Below are positions 18,568 through 27,423 of a DNA stretch of 63,647 bases, one piece after another. The notes beneath the pieces were generated by a model. The model saw only the letters and a list, made by a program, of their open reading frames with translations. It searched no databases and had not been told where the DNA came from. The stretch comes from Clostridium sp. CAG:510. GTDB taxonomy: Bacteria > Bacillota > Clostridia > Lachnospirales > Lachnospiraceae. Each line of letters begins with the position of its first letter. Position 1 is the stretch's first letter. The position numbers and the translations under genes were made by a program. The stretch covers positions 19,884 to 83,530 of the forward strand of contig FR880797.1 in the NCBI GenBank assembly GCA_000434615.1, written 5' to 3'.

Positions 18568-20121
18568 ATGAGTATTTTAAACGTGGAACATCTGACTCAT
18601 GGATTTGGCGACCGTGCCATTTTTCAGGACGTATCTTTTCGTCTTTTAAAAGGAGAACACATCGGTTTAATCGGTGCCAACGGCGAAGGAAAATCCACCT
18701 TTATGAATATTATTACCGGCAAGCTCATGCCGGATGAGGGCAAAATCGAATGGGCAAAAAATGTCCGTGTGGGCTATCTTGACCAGCACACCGTCCTGCA
18801 AAAAGGCATGACTATCCGCCAGGTACTTTCCTCGGCTTTCGACTTTTTATTTGAGATGGAAACCCGCATGAATGAAATCTGCGACAGGATGGGGGAAGCT
18901 TCTCCGGAAGAAATGGACGCCTACATGGAAGAGCTTGGCACCATTCAGGATTTGCTGACCATGCATGATTTTTACATGATTGACGCCAAGGTGGAGGAAG
19001 TGGCAAGAGCGCTGGGGCTTTTGGACCTGGGACTTGACAAGGATGTCACCGACTTAAGCGGCGGTCAGCGTACCAAGGTGCTGCTTGGCAAGCTTTTGCT
19101 GGAAAAACCGGACATTCTCCTGTTGGACGAGCCTACCAACTACCTGGATGCCGAGCATATTGCCTGGCTGAAACGTTATCTGACCGATTATGAGAATGCC
19201 TTTATTCTGATTTCCCACGACATTCCTTTCTTAAACAGCGTTGTCAACCTGATTTACCATATGGACAATCAGGAATTAAACCGCTACGTGGGCGACTACG
19301 ATAAATTCCAGGAAGTCTATGCCATGAAGAAAGCGCAGCTCAATGCCGCTTACAACAGGCAGCAGAAGGAAATTGCCGATTTGAAGGATTTTGTGGCAAG
19401 AAACAAAGCAAGGGTGGCAACCCGTAATATGGCGATGTCCCGTCAGAAAAAATTAGACAAAATGGATGTGATTGAACTGGCTGCGGAGAAACCCAGGCCG
19501 GAATTCCGCTTTAAGGAAGCCCGCACCCCGGGACGTTATATTTTTGAAGCGAAGGACCTGGTTATCGGTTATGACGAACCCCTTTCCCATCCGCTTACCC
19601 TTGCCATGGAGAGAGGTCAGAAAATTGCCCTGACCGGCTCCAACGGTATCGGTAAATCCACTTTGTTAAAGAGCATTTTGGGACTCATTCCTCCTCTGTC
19701 CGGCACCACCGAACAGGGTGACTATCTGGAAATCGGCTACTTTGAGCAGGAAACTCCTGCCGGCATTGAAACCTCCTGCATCGAAGAAATCTGGCAGGAA
19801 TTCCCGGGCATGAGCCAGTATGAGGTGCGCTCCGCTCTGGCGAAATGCGGTCTCACCACCAAGCATATCGAAAGCAAGGTGAAGGTATTAAGCGGCGGCG
19901 AGCAGGCAAAGGTGCGTCTCTGCAAGCTGATTAACAAAAATACCAATGTGCTTATTCTGGACGAACCCACCAATCACTTAGACGTGGATGCCAAGGACGA
20001 GTTGAAACGTGCCCTGCAGGAATATAAAGGCAGTATCCTCATGGTCTGCCACGAGCCGGAATTTTATGAAGACTGGGCAACCGACGTGTGGGACTGCACC
20101 AAGTGGACCACGAAATTATAA
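18568..20121 (+). CDS. ABC-F family ATPase
   Basis: A 517-residue soluble protein with two ABC ATPase domains and no membrane part. Walker A motifs are GANGEGKST and GSNGIGKST; signatures are LSGGQRTKVLLGK and LSGGEQAKVRLCK; Walker B motifs are LLLDEPTNYLD and LILDEPTNHLD. A charged linker joins the halves. ABC-F proteins act on ribosomes, either relieving stalls or protecting from antibiotics; which applies here cannot be told. The second Walker A reads SNG rather than ANG. The ATG at 18568 follows GGAG at proper spacing. Confidence 0.93.
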   Translation: MSILNVEHLTHGFGDRAIFQDVSFRLLKGEHIGLIGANGEGKSTFMNIITGKLMPDEGKIEWAKNVRVGYLDQHTVLQKGMTIRQVLSSAFDFLFEMETRMNEICDRMGEASPEEMDAYMEELGTIQDLLTMHDFYMIDAKVEEVARALGLLDLGLDKDVTDLSGGQRTKVLLGKLLLEKPDILLLDEPTNYLDAEHIAWLKRYLTDYENAFILISHDIPFLNSVVNLIYHMDNQELNRYVGDYDKFQEVYAMKKAQLNAAYNRQQKEIADLKDFVARNKARVATRNMAMSRQKKLDKMDVIELAAEKPRPEFRFKEARTPGRYIFEAKDLVIGYDEPLSHPLTLAMERGQKIALTGSNGIGKSTLLKSILGLIPPLSGTTEQGDYLEIGYFEQETPAGIETSCIEEIWQEFPGMSQYEVRSALAKCGLTTKHIESKVKVLSGGEQAKVRLCKLINKNTNVLILDEPTNHLDVDAKDELKRALQEYKGSILMVCHEPEFYEDWATDVWDCTKWTTKL

Positions 20122-20183
20122 AACAACAGGGTGCTGCCAGTGATGTACCGGTGATGTGCCAAATATGCAAGAATGAAAACAGC

Positions 20184-20218
20184 AAGGTGCTGCCGGGTTA
20201 ATTCCCGTGCAGCACCTT
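20184..20218. terminator. Hairpin across the DUF4173 stop codon
   Basis: A 10-bp perfect stem (20184-20193 with 20209-20218) spans the end of the minus-strand gene and lies between convergent genes. There is no good T run, so it may be a weak bidirectional terminator. Confidence 0.4.
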
Positions 20219-21703
20219 ATTTGCAATGTATTGTGAAAGATTAAAACCGCGGATACCCATCTTTTCGTACCGTGTATCCATTCTCTTCGTATAGTATGTG
20301 AGCCAGTCCTCTTCCAGAACAAAATATTCTCTTTCACCGTCTTCCCCATACCATACACCCTCGTCTGCGGAAGCAGCTTCTTTTCCCCCATCCTCTATAT
20401 ATTCCCGGAATGCCAGAGCCGCATCCGATGACATGTACCGCAGATAGGAATAGTCCGTATGTCCCATGTGGTACGATGCCGTGCCTGCTGTCTCGCCTCT
20501 GTACAGATTGTAGCTGGCAATCCAGTAATCCACATGGGCAAAGGATAGGAGCAGATAGCACACCGTCACCACCACCATGCTGAACCGGAACAGTGGGAAG
20601 CTTCTTTTGAAAATACTGATAATCACGCCTGTCAGAAGCACGGTGAGCACCACCAGAAACCACAGGACAAACACTCTGAGGAAGGTCAGGTTATAATGCT
20701 TCACATACTGTATCATACGGAACGCAGAGGAAGCTATCATAATGTATGTACAAGCTGACATAACTGTCATAGTTATATTGAGAACCTTGTTCTTCTTAAA
20801 AAAACCATAGCCCGCCTGCACCAGTATCAGGTTCAGGATGCAGACCGCAAGTAAATCGAAAAATCCTCTCCGGGCATATTCCGCATAGGTCATTCCCTGC
20901 ATATTAAAGTTTCCGCCAAACAGACAGAAAATCTGTATCCAACAGAAAACCATATAAAGAACAGTAAGCGGTATCAGCACAATAATGGCGGGAAGCGCCT
21001 CCGCCGGTGTTTTTTCCCGAGCTTCATCCGACAGGGAACGCTCTGCCAGATAGGCAAAAATACCGTAAGTGACAAAGAATGCTGCCAACACCATGAACAC
21101 AATCTGAAAACCACTGCCAAAATTCAGGCTTCCGAATATATTCCGGCTAATCCGGGCAAATGCCGCATCCGCCGCACACAGCAGCCCCCAGACAACTATC
21201 AGCAGCGGAATACCCACAAGCAGACCGAGCACCACGTAAAGTGCATTGTTATCCTGCTTTTCATTTTCCTTCTTATGGAAATCCACAAAGGGTCTGTGCA
21301 CCTTGGCAATCCAGACGAAGGGCAGCTTTATGATATTTCCCATGTACTTAAAAAAGCTCCAGTTTTTATCCTCAAAAAACTGATGCAGCAGAAAGCTTGC
21401 CGTCAGGAAAAAGATACCGGTTTTATTCATGGCGATTATTCTGCCGTCCCCCGTTATAAAGGTCGATACCGCCAGCAGCATCACCGTCACCAGATAAAAA
21501 ATGCTGCCTTTTTTTAAGGAAACCTCTAACTTTTTCATACATAAGCAGTAAAACCAGAGGCTTCCTGCGATAAAAAAAGTAAAGGCAATGCCTCCGCTGT
21601 TTTTATACAGACACAGGGCGTAAAAACCGGCATACAATGCCGTACCTATCCCAAAGAAGCGGTAATTTTCTTTCATTTTACCTGTTAAGTTCCTGTCATT
21701 CAT
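20198..21703 (-). CDS. DUF4173/DUF4153-like multi-pass membrane protein
   Basis: About 501 residues with a dozen likely membrane segments between residues 15 and 400 and a C-terminal soluble part of about 100 residues. Segments such as AMNKTGIFFLTASFLLHQFF and GRIIAMNK fit the DUF4173 family of unknown function (family call from memory). It begins inside the end of the upstream HTH gene (8-base overlap), and AGGAGGAAGAGG lies before the ATG. With that regulator and the DUF2975 protein it forms a three-gene operon. Confidence 0.75.
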   Translation of the reverse strand: MNDRNLTGKMKENYRFFGIGTALYAGFYALCLYKNSGGIAFTFFIAGSLWFYCLCMKKLEVSLKKGSIFYLVTVMLLAVSTFITGDGRIIAMNKTGIFFLTASFLLHQFFEDKNWSFFKYMGNIIKLPFVWIAKVHRPFVDFHKKENEKQDNNALYVVLGLLVGIPLLIVVWGLLCAADAAFARISRNIFGSLNFGSGFQIVFMVLAAFFVTYGIFAYLAERSLSDEAREKTPAEALPAIIVLIPLTVLYMVFCWIQIFCLFGGNFNMQGMTYAEYARRGFFDLLAVCILNLILVQAGYGFFKKNKVLNITMTVMSACTYIMIASSAFRMIQYVKHYNLTFLRVFVLWFLVVLTVLLTGVIISIFKRSFPLFRFSMVVVTVCYLLLSFAHVDYWIASYNLYRGETAGTASYHMGHTDYSYLRYMSSDAALAFREYIEDGGKEAASADEGVWYGEDGEREYFVLEEDWLTYYTKRMDTRYEKMGIRGFNLSQYIANKVLHGN

Positions 21704-21923
21704 GGTCCTCTTCCTCCTTTTCTTCCACATATTCCAGAATGTCCCCCGGCTGGCAGTCCAGCGCCTTGCAGATAGCCTCAAGGGTGGAAAAACGGATTGC
21801 CTTCGCCTTGTTGTTTTTTAAGATGGACAGGTTTGCAAGTGTCAGATCTACCTGCTCCGCCAGCTCCGTAAGCCCTGTTTTACGCTGCGCCATCACTACA
21901 TCCAGATTTATCTTAATCGCCAT
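21696..21923 (-). CDS. Small HTH regulator (XRE/YozG type)
   Basis: A 75-residue Cro/CI-like DNA-binding protein that is almost only the helix-turn-helix: MAQRKTGLTELAEQVDLT then LSILKNNKAKAIRFSTLE, with an acidic EEKEEEDHE tail. This compact form commonly sits beside DUF2975 membrane proteins (the Bacillus YozG/YoaS pairing), as it does here. It probably controls its own operon. ATG at 21923 follows AAGGAAG. Confidence 0.87.
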   Translation of the reverse strand: MAIKINLDVVMAQRKTGLTELAEQVDLTLANLSILKNNKAKAIRFSTLEAICKALDCQPGDILEYVEEKEEEDHE

Positions 21924-22039
21924 ATCAATCTTCCTTTCTGCCCTTGCATCCATGCGTTTCTGCCTATGCATCCCATGTGTTTATCGTCTTTTCCGCTTCG
22001 TTCCCGCTTTTCAGCTCACACATGACCCTTGATGGCTCT

Positions 22040-22489
22040 TTATATCGTCAAATCATTCTCTTCCTTATACTTCACCGCCTTGTCAAAGACAATGGCAAGC
22101 GTCTTGCTGAACAGTCCGGCAACGATAAACACCAGGATGACTACCAGCATGGTAATGGATACAAACAACAGCATGCGCACCAGTGAAAATAAAGCAATCA
22201 TAAAGCTGTAGGTTCCCATGCGCTGCAGACTCACTACGTTTTCCTGCACAAAACAGTCATCCTTAAGTACCGTGCGGAACATTTTACGCAGCTCGCCCAG
22301 AATGGCAATGGCAAGTACACCCAGCACAAAATAAATCGTCACCGTTTCTCCATAGTGGTTTTTGCAGGCATCTAAATACTTGCCCAGCCATTTCACGCTG
22401 AGAGGCAGCGTCAGTGTCACCAGAATGCCCGCAAAGAACATAAAATCCAAAAGATACTTCGTTATTTTTACAATCGTTTCTTTTTTCAT
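22040..22489 (-). CDS. DUF2975 membrane protein
   Basis: A 149-residue protein with four membrane segments: LLDFMFFAGILVTLTLPL, TIYFVLGVLAIAILGEL, a segment near 90-110 and MLVVILVFIVAGLF. The connecting part VLKDDCFVQENVVSLQRMG is typical of DUF2975. Function is unknown; with the adjacent small HTH protein it may be a membrane-regulator pair. ATG at 22489 has GAAAGAGG upstream. Confidence 0.82.
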   Translation of the reverse strand: MKKETIVKITKYLLDFMFFAGILVTLTLPLSVKWLGKYLDACKNHYGETVTIYFVLGVLAIAILGELRKMFRTVLKDDCFVQENVVSLQRMGTYSFMIALFSLVRMLLFVSITMLVVILVFIVAGLFSKTLAIVFDKAVKYKEENDLTI

Positions 22490-22586
22490 GATAACCTCTT
22501 TCCTTTCCGATGACAAAATGCCGTGCAGCGGGATTTGCCACAGAAAAAAACCATGCCATAGAAGCACACCTGTTTAACGTGTACTC

Positions 22587-22616
22587 ACTATAGCATGGTC
22601 TCATATCGACTGTCAA
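22587..22616 (-). promoter_or_regulatory. Promoter of the DUF2975-HTH-DUF4173 operon
   Basis: TTGACA (22611-22616) and TATAGT (22587-22592, preceded by TGC) are 18 bases apart on the minus strand, about 100 bases before the DUF2975 start. Confidence 0.7.
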
Positions 22617-22644
22617 TATATTTTTATCGTTTTTCAATAAATAT

Positions 22645-24351
22645 TTATTTTTTATCAATATCTTTAGGTAAATCCCGGTAGAACATGCAGCCGTTCTTGC
22701 CCTCTTTCTTGATGGCATACATGGCGTCATCCGCACAGACAATCAGTGTTTCCATATCCAGGGTGTCGGCAGGATAGCATGCCGCACCGATACTGCCGTG
22801 GATATCCATAGGCTTCCCCATCATCTTGTAGGGCTTGCGGAATACCTGCAGACACTGCATTACCGCATTGTCGGAAATCTTAGGATTGTCGCTGCGCAAA
22901 ATCAGAATGAATTCATCACCGGCAAAACGATATGCTGTAAGAAGCGGTGTCTTAAGAGTTTTTAGCCGGTTGGCAACTCCCTTCAGCGCTTCATCACCCA
23001 TGGCATGACCCATGGTGTCGTTGATGCCCTTAAAGTTATCCAAATCCAGCATAATAACGGTACAGGGCTGCTTCTTTGCTATAATCTCCTGCAGATCCGA
23101 CATAAATTTGGAGCGGTTGGGAAGTCCCGTCAGGAAGTCATGCTGGGATGCATTCTCCAGATGGTCCTTCATTTCTTCCATCTCCTTCATCATCTTACGT
23201 CGCTTTACGTTATCCAGGCACAGCCAGGCTGAAATAGCACACAAAACCACAACAATCAGGATAATCGGCGTAATAATCTCACTGTTTTTCTCCCAGAAGG
23301 ACGGAACATCGTTTACATAAACCGTATCATCCGGGAAATATTTGCGGCTGATTTGAAACTTCTTCAACATATCCGCATTCAGACTCCAGACATAAAGTCC
23401 ACTATCCTTAAAATACACATATTGCATTTTACGGTCGCCGCGAACCACTTTGACCGCCGCTTTCATAACTTCCGTCGCAGAATTTTTTATAGAAAAGCAA
23501 TATCCACCCAGTATGTTTTCACCAATCCGGTCATTTTCCAGAAAGTACAGAATCGGAATCTTCGTATAAAGGGATATAAAATTTACCGCTTCTTTATTGG
23601 TGTACTGTCTGCCTTCCGCATCCTCGTTCATGCAGTAATAAATCAGAATGGCTTTCTCCGGCATGGCCATAATCTGCTTGCGAAGCTCTTCCTGCGTCAA
23701 CTGTGAGGTATTGATTTTCTCAAAATTAAGGTCCGGAAATTCCTTTTGCATGGCATCGTAATTCTGGCTTTCGGCAGTTCCCGTCAGGCTGTCATCCACA
23801 ATGGCATACACCGTTTCCGCTTCCGGGTAGATTTCCAGTGCCTTTTCCAGATTTTCTTTTACAGGCAGCCGCTCCATAATCCCTTTTATATTGGGGTCTT
23901 TCTCTACCCTTTTACTTAAAGCTTCATCATTTACCCCTATATAAAAGGCCGGCTGTGTCAAAAACAGCTCTTCGCGGTACTTCAGAAAGAAACGCAGCGC
24001 CGCATCATCTCCCAGAATCACCGCATCGTATTCCTCCACCTGGGACAATCGATATTTCAGTCCTTCATAAAACAGTTGCATAGCCGTATCGTCATATACT
24101 CTGTATGTATCCATGAATTCATAATCCAGTATAAAATCATCCGGCTGTGCACTCTGGATCCCCTCAATTTCTAACTGTACGGTATCTCTTGACAGTGAAT
24201 AAGAACTGATAAATAAAATTCTGTTGTTGTTAACCTCTTCCTCTTTTGCATAGGATGTTACCCCTGTCAGTATACATATAACCGCAATAAACAAAAGAGT
24301 CATAAGTGGAACAATTCTTTTCCGTCCGCCTGCTGTATACTCCTTTTTCAT
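22645..24351 (-). CDS. Diguanylate cyclase with periplasmic-binding-like sensor
   Basis: A 568-residue membrane sensor enzyme that should make cyclic di-GMP. An N-terminal membrane helix (about 12-32) precedes an outer domain of about 300 residues resembling the ABC_sub_bind fold (ILFISSYSLSRDTVQLEI; AVILGDDAALRFF; YIGVNDEA). A second helix (about 350-372) and a GGDEF domain follow (DFLTGLPNRSKF; LDLDNFKGINDTMGH; RFAGDEFI). The active-site loop is AGDEF, a form known to be active. The inhibitory RxxD site upstream is absent (PLLT), so product inhibition through that site is not expected. It starts 21 bases after tatD and is likely co-transcribed. Confidence 0.9.
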   Translation of the reverse strand: MKKEYTAGGRKRIVPLMTLLFIAVICILTGVTSYAKEEEVNNNRILFISSYSLSRDTVQLEIEGIQSAQPDDFILDYEFMDTYRVYDDTAMQLFYEGLKYRLSQVEEYDAVILGDDAALRFFLKYREELFLTQPAFYIGVNDEALSKRVEKDPNIKGIMERLPVKENLEKALEIYPEAETVYAIVDDSLTGTAESQNYDAMQKEFPDLNFEKINTSQLTQEELRKQIMAMPEKAILIYYCMNEDAEGRQYTNKEAVNFISLYTKIPILYFLENDRIGENILGGYCFSIKNSATEVMKAAVKVVRGDRKMQYVYFKDSGLYVWSLNADMLKKFQISRKYFPDDTVYVNDVPSFWEKNSEIITPIILIVVVLCAISAWLCLDNVKRRKMMKEMEEMKDHLENASQHDFLTGLPNRSKFMSDLQEIIAKKQPCTVIMLDLDNFKGINDTMGHAMGDEALKGVANRLKTLKTPLLTAYRFAGDEFILILRSDNPKISDNAVMQCLQVFRKPYKMMGKPMDIHGSIGAACYPADTLDMETLIVCADDAMYAIKKEGKNGCMFYRDLPKDIDKK

Positions 24352-24372
24352 TTCTTTTCCCCACTCTTTGTC

Positions 24373-25146
24373 TTACTTTTTTGATAAACCATATAAATCT
24401 TCCGCATTCTTCCAGGTAATGTCTTCCACTTCTTCCGCAGAAACCTGCTTCAGCTCCGCAATTTTTTCCACCACATAGGGAATATACAGAGATGAATTGC
24501 GCTTTCCCCGAAACGGCTCCGGTGAAAGATACGGACAATCCGTTTCCAGGACAATTCTGTCAAGCGGTATCTTTTTCACAACCTCTTTTATCTTTGCGGC
24601 ATTTTTAAAGGTCAGAACTCCCCCGACGCCGATATAAAATCCCATTTTCACTGCCGTTTCCGCAATCTCCTCGGAATAGGAAAAACGATGTACCACGCCG
24701 CCGATTTCCTCTGCATGCTCCTGTCTTAAAATTTCCATGGTATCCTGTGCTGCGTCCCTCGAATGGATGATAACGGGCTTGTGCAGTTCTCTTGCTAAAT
24801 TCAGCTGTCGCCTAAACCAAATTTTCTGTGTATCCCTGTCGGGCTCCGGCCAGTAATAATCCAGACCGATTTCCCCCACTGCCACACATTTTTCATGCAG
24901 CAGTGCATCCCGAAGCCATGCAAAATTCTCCTCATTAAGCTCTGCCGTCTCGCTGGGATGCACGCCGAGCGCACCGTACACAAATGGGTATTTTTCCATG
25001 ATTTCCATGGTTTTTCTGCAGGAAGCAAGACTTGCTCCCACGTTTACCACTTTGCCAATCCCCGCCTCCGGCAGTGAAGGAAGCAGGCTGTCTCTGTCTT
25101 CATCAAATGCCGCATCATCATAATGGGCATGTGTTTCAAAAATCAT
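24373..25146 (-). CDS. tatD: TatD-family metal-dependent hydrolase
   Basis: A 257-residue TIM-barrel hydrolase, probably a DNase-like or D-aminoacyl-tRNA deacylase-like housekeeping enzyme. Metal ligands are visible: ETHAHYDD at the N-terminus, the Glu of VGEIGLDYYWP, IIHSRDA, VVHRFS and ETDCPYLSPEP. Length is normal. The ATG at 25146 follows AAAGGCAAG; longer reading leftward would run through the tRNA-Lys gene and is not real. Confidence 0.93.
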   Translation of the reverse strand: MIFETHAHYDDAAFDEDRDSLLPSLPEAGIGKVVNVGASLASCRKTMEIMEKYPFVYGALGVHPSETAELNEENFAWLRDALLHEKCVAVGEIGLDYYWPEPDRDTQKIWFRRQLNLARELHKPVIIHSRDAAQDTMEILRQEHAEEIGGVVHRFSYSEEIAETAVKMGFYIGVGGVLTFKNAAKIKEVVKKIPLDRIVLETDCPYLSPEPFRGKRNSSLYIPYVVEKIAELKQVSAEEVEDITWKNAEDLYGLSKK

Positions 25147-25218
25147 AATTCTTGCCTTTCGTTTTCTCACTGTCATACAGCATATAAATATCATATGACA
25201 TTTTGGGCAATCTGTAAA

Positions 25219-25263
25219 CAAAAAAAGCACCAACCCCCGAGATAACCTCGAAAATCGGTACTT
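25219..25263 (-). terminator. Terminator of tRNA-Lys
   Basis: A long stem (25225-25263 paired about its centre, with several G-U pairs) is followed on the minus strand by a T7 run, directly after the tRNA. Confidence 0.85.
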
Positions 25264-25268
25264 GTAAG

Positions 25269-25341
25269 TGCACCGCCAGGGGCTCGAACCCTGGACACCC
25301 TGATTAAGAGTCAGGTGCTCTACCAACTGAGCTAGCGGTGC
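25269..25341 (-). tRNA. tRNA-Lys (anticodon CTT)
   Basis: A 73-base cloverleaf on the minus strand. The acceptor stem GCACCGC pairs with GCGGTGC, the D arm is GCTCAGTTGGTAGAGC, and the anticodon loop CTCTTAA closes a CCTGA/TCAGG stem giving anticodon CTT. The T arm contains GGTTCGAGCC. The 3' CCA is not encoded. It reads AAG codons. Confidence 0.95.
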
Positions 25342-25411
25342 GTATTTACTTGTTGTTTCACAACGCAAGTGTTATTATATGTCATACTTTGAAAAATTGC
25401 AACCCCTTTTT

Positions 25412-25855
25412 TTAATTTTTTGTAATTTTTTTGATTTTTTTCTTTTCGCACTCCTTACAATACCCATAAAGCTCCAATTTATGCCCTGTCACCACAAAAT
25501 CCTTTGCCTCGCCGTGCAGGTGCAGATTCTCAAAAGGACATACCTGCAACGCTACTTTTTTGTGGCACTGCAGGCAGATGGCATAGTGTGTGTGGCTGCC
25601 CTTATTCCATTCGTACACTACCGTACCATCCCCGATAAAATTGCTTTTTTCCACAAAATGCATTTCCTCAAAGGTGGCAAGAATACGATAAATGGTGGAG
25701 ATTGCATACCCCACGTTGCCTTCTTTTTTCAGGATTTCCTGATAAATCTGCGTTGCGGAAAGCGGTTCTTTACTTTCCGCCAGCACATGATATACATCTT
25801 TTCTCTGTTTTGTCCATTTAATACCCTTCGGGTAACAATATTCTTTTTCTTCCAT
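25412..25855 (-). CDS. Fur-family metalloregulator
   Basis: A 147-residue Fur/Zur/PerR-type repressor. The winged helix covers about residues 12-85 (WTKQRKDVYHVL; ISTIYRILATFEE), followed by the metal-sensing half with SHTHYAICLQCHK and a second CxxC (YCKECEKK) that would hold structural zinc. Whether it senses Mn, Fe, Zn or peroxide cannot be read from sequence. It lies 69 bases downstream of the metal permease gene on the same strand, and a strong dyad covers that operon's promoter, so autoregulation is likely. Confidence 0.92.
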   Translation of the reverse strand: MEEKEYCYPKGIKWTKQRKDVYHVLAESKEPLSATQIYQEILKKEGNVGYAISTIYRILATFEEMHFVEKSNFIGDGTVVYEWNKGSHTHYAICLQCHKKVALQVCPFENLHLHGEAKDFVVTGHKLELYGYCKECEKKKIKKITKN

Positions 25856-25924
25856 AATCAGTATTCTTTCTGTATTATAATGACTGCTCTTTCCGGGTCA
25901 TGCCACTTTTCCCTTGAAACAGCA

Positions 25925-26800
25925 TCAGCGGAAAAATCCTGCGGGCACAAGCTCTAAAAGCAGACCTGCTATGACGCCGATACCATAAAGGAGCGCCACA
26001 ATTTTTATATTTTCTTTCACATTCCGGTTGGTACGGAATAAAACCAGGATGCCCACACCGGCGCCGACTAAAAGTCCGGACATGCAGGCGGCAAAGCTCA
26101 GCACACCTTCCACATAGAGCTGGGTCAGCACTACGGACGCCGCGCAGTTGGGAATTAAGCCAACAACACCGGCAATCAGTTCCCCGATGACAGGCTTATT
26201 CAAAAACAGACCGCGCAGATTTTCTTCTCCCCACATATGCAGGACTGTATTCAAAATAAAGGTAACAAGCAGGATAAAGCCGGTGATTTTTATGGTGTGG
26301 ATAAAGGCAGAACCCACAATACTGCTGCTTTTTCCGCAGTGGCAGTGGTCATGCTCACACAGTTCATGAATATGCTCTTCCTTATCTTCGCCTGCTCCGT
26401 GATGGCTTTTACGTATAAAAAAATCTATCAGGAAACCGGCAATCATACCGATTACCATTTTCAGTATCAGAATTTTGATAATAGTCAGTGTGCCGATGCT
26501 CTTTTCGGATATCAGAATGGGAAGCATCTCATCCGATGTGGAAAGATAAATGGCGATCAGGGTGCCCAGGGTAATTACCCTGCCGGCATACAGGCTGGTG
26601 GCTGCCGCCGAAAAGCCGCACTGGGGAACCGCCCCTAAAATGCCGCCGAACAAAGGCCCTAATTTTCCCGCTTTTTTCACGGCATTCTGCATTTTATCCG
26701 CTGCTTTATTTTCCAGATATTCCATGACAAGATAGGTCAGGAATAAAAAAGGTATCAGTTTTACACTGTCTATAACGGTATCAAGTATAACGTCCCACAT
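25925..26800 (-). CDS. Putative heavy-metal/manganese exporter (ArsP_2-like)
   Basis: A 291-residue membrane protein with about eight to ten helices in two homologous halves. Each half has a conserved Pro-Asn/Gln-Cys element: GAVPQCGFSAAATSLYAG in the first and GLIPNCAASVVLTQLYVEG in the second. A His/Cys-rich loop (HIHELCEHDHCHCG) between them is a likely metal site. The family is known as ArsP_2 or putative manganese transporter; the substrate is unproven. Co-occurrence with a Fur-family regulator supports a metal role. Confidence 0.85.
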   Translation of the reverse strand: MWDVILDTVIDSVKLIPFLFLTYLVMEYLENKAADKMQNAVKKAGKLGPLFGGILGAVPQCGFSAAATSLYAGRVITLGTLIAIYLSTSDEMLPILISEKSIGTLTIIKILILKMVIGMIAGFLIDFFIRKSHHGAGEDKEEHIHELCEHDHCHCGKSSSIVGSAFIHTIKITGFILLVTFILNTVLHMWGEENLRGLFLNKPVIGELIAGVVGLIPNCAASVVLTQLYVEGVLSFAACMSGLLVGAGVGILVLFRTNRNVKENIKIVALLYGIGVIAGLLLELVPAGFFR

Positions 26801-26826
26801 GATAGAATAATCTCCCTGTCTTTATT

Positions 26827-26881
26827 TGCAAATGCAATTCATTTGCATTTAGAACTATATCATAAAACGGGAGAATGTCAA
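26827..26881 (-). promoter_or_regulatory. Metal-responsive promoter with 8-5-8 palindromic operator
   Basis: On the minus strand TTGACA (26876-26881) and TATAGT (26854-26859) are 16 bases apart. A perfect palindrome, TGCAAATG-N5-CATTTGCA (26827-26847), lies over the expected transcription start, 27 bases before the permease ATG. It is the obvious candidate site for the Fur-family protein encoded in the same operon. Confidence 0.75.
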
Positions 26882-26893
26882 GCACAAGATTTT

Positions 26894-26923
26894 CCTGCTG
26901 ACGGAAATCCTGCTGACGGAAAT
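26894..26923. repeat. Two 15-bp direct repeats
   Basis: CCTGCTGACGGAAAT occurs twice head to tail, just beyond the Nudix stop codon. A related motif, CTGCTGACG...GGAAA, recurs in the 24-bp repeats at 33251-33350. Confidence 0.7.
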
Positions 26924-26925
26924 TG

Positions 26926-27399
26926 TCAGTCGGACATTTTTTCTTTCTGCCGCATCCGCAGATATTTTTCCACCACCGGACGGATGGGCGGGGAAATGGC
27001 ATCCGGCACATCTTCAGGGGCAAAAAAGCGCAGCTCCTCGATTTCTTCTTCCTGGCGTTTCAGGGTTCCGTGGTATTTTTTGCAAAGATAAATAATTTCT
27101 ACATTGGAAACTTCATCGCCGTTAGGGTACACATAGTGCACCTCCGGGCCGGAATTTATCATAAAAAAAGTCATTTCATCGGCAATAAGTCCGGTTTCCT
27201 CAAAAAGCTCCCTTTTCGCACATTCCTCTATTCTTTCGTCTATTTCTATGGAACCGCCGGCGTACCCCCACATGTGGTTGTCGGTGCGCCTGCCCAGCAG
27301 AATTTCACCCTTTTCATTTTCAATAATAATGCTGCCGGCGCACTGTATCAGTGTCCGGTGCCCTACGATTTTGCGCAAATCCGCTATATAACTGCTCAA
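26926..27399 (-). CDS. Nudix hydrolase
   Basis: About 157 residues containing a complete Nudix box: GGSIEIDERIEECAKRE followed by LFEETGLIA, fitting Gx5Ex7REUxEExGU, so it should hydrolyse a nucleoside-diphosphate-linked compound. The rest reads as a small alpha/beta fold with VSNVEIIYLCKKYHG after the box. The substrate is not predictable. The start is probably TTG at 27399, five bases after GGGAGGGA; another TTG 24 bases upstream has no such site, and no ATG is available. Confidence 0.88.
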   Translation of the reverse strand: MSSYIADLRKIVGHRTLIQCAGSIIIENEKGEILLGRRTDNHMWGYAGGSIEIDERIEECAKRELFEETGLIADEMTFFMINSGPEVHYVYPNGDEVSNVEIIYLCKKYHGTLKRQEEEIEELRFFAPEDVPDAISPPIRPVVEKYLRMRQKEKMSD

Positions 27400-27423
27400 A
27401 AAATCCCTCCCTTGCACGGTCAA

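Noticed and set aside
25147..25368. N-terminal extension of TatD
   Set aside because: It would be translated through tRNA-Lys and its terminator.
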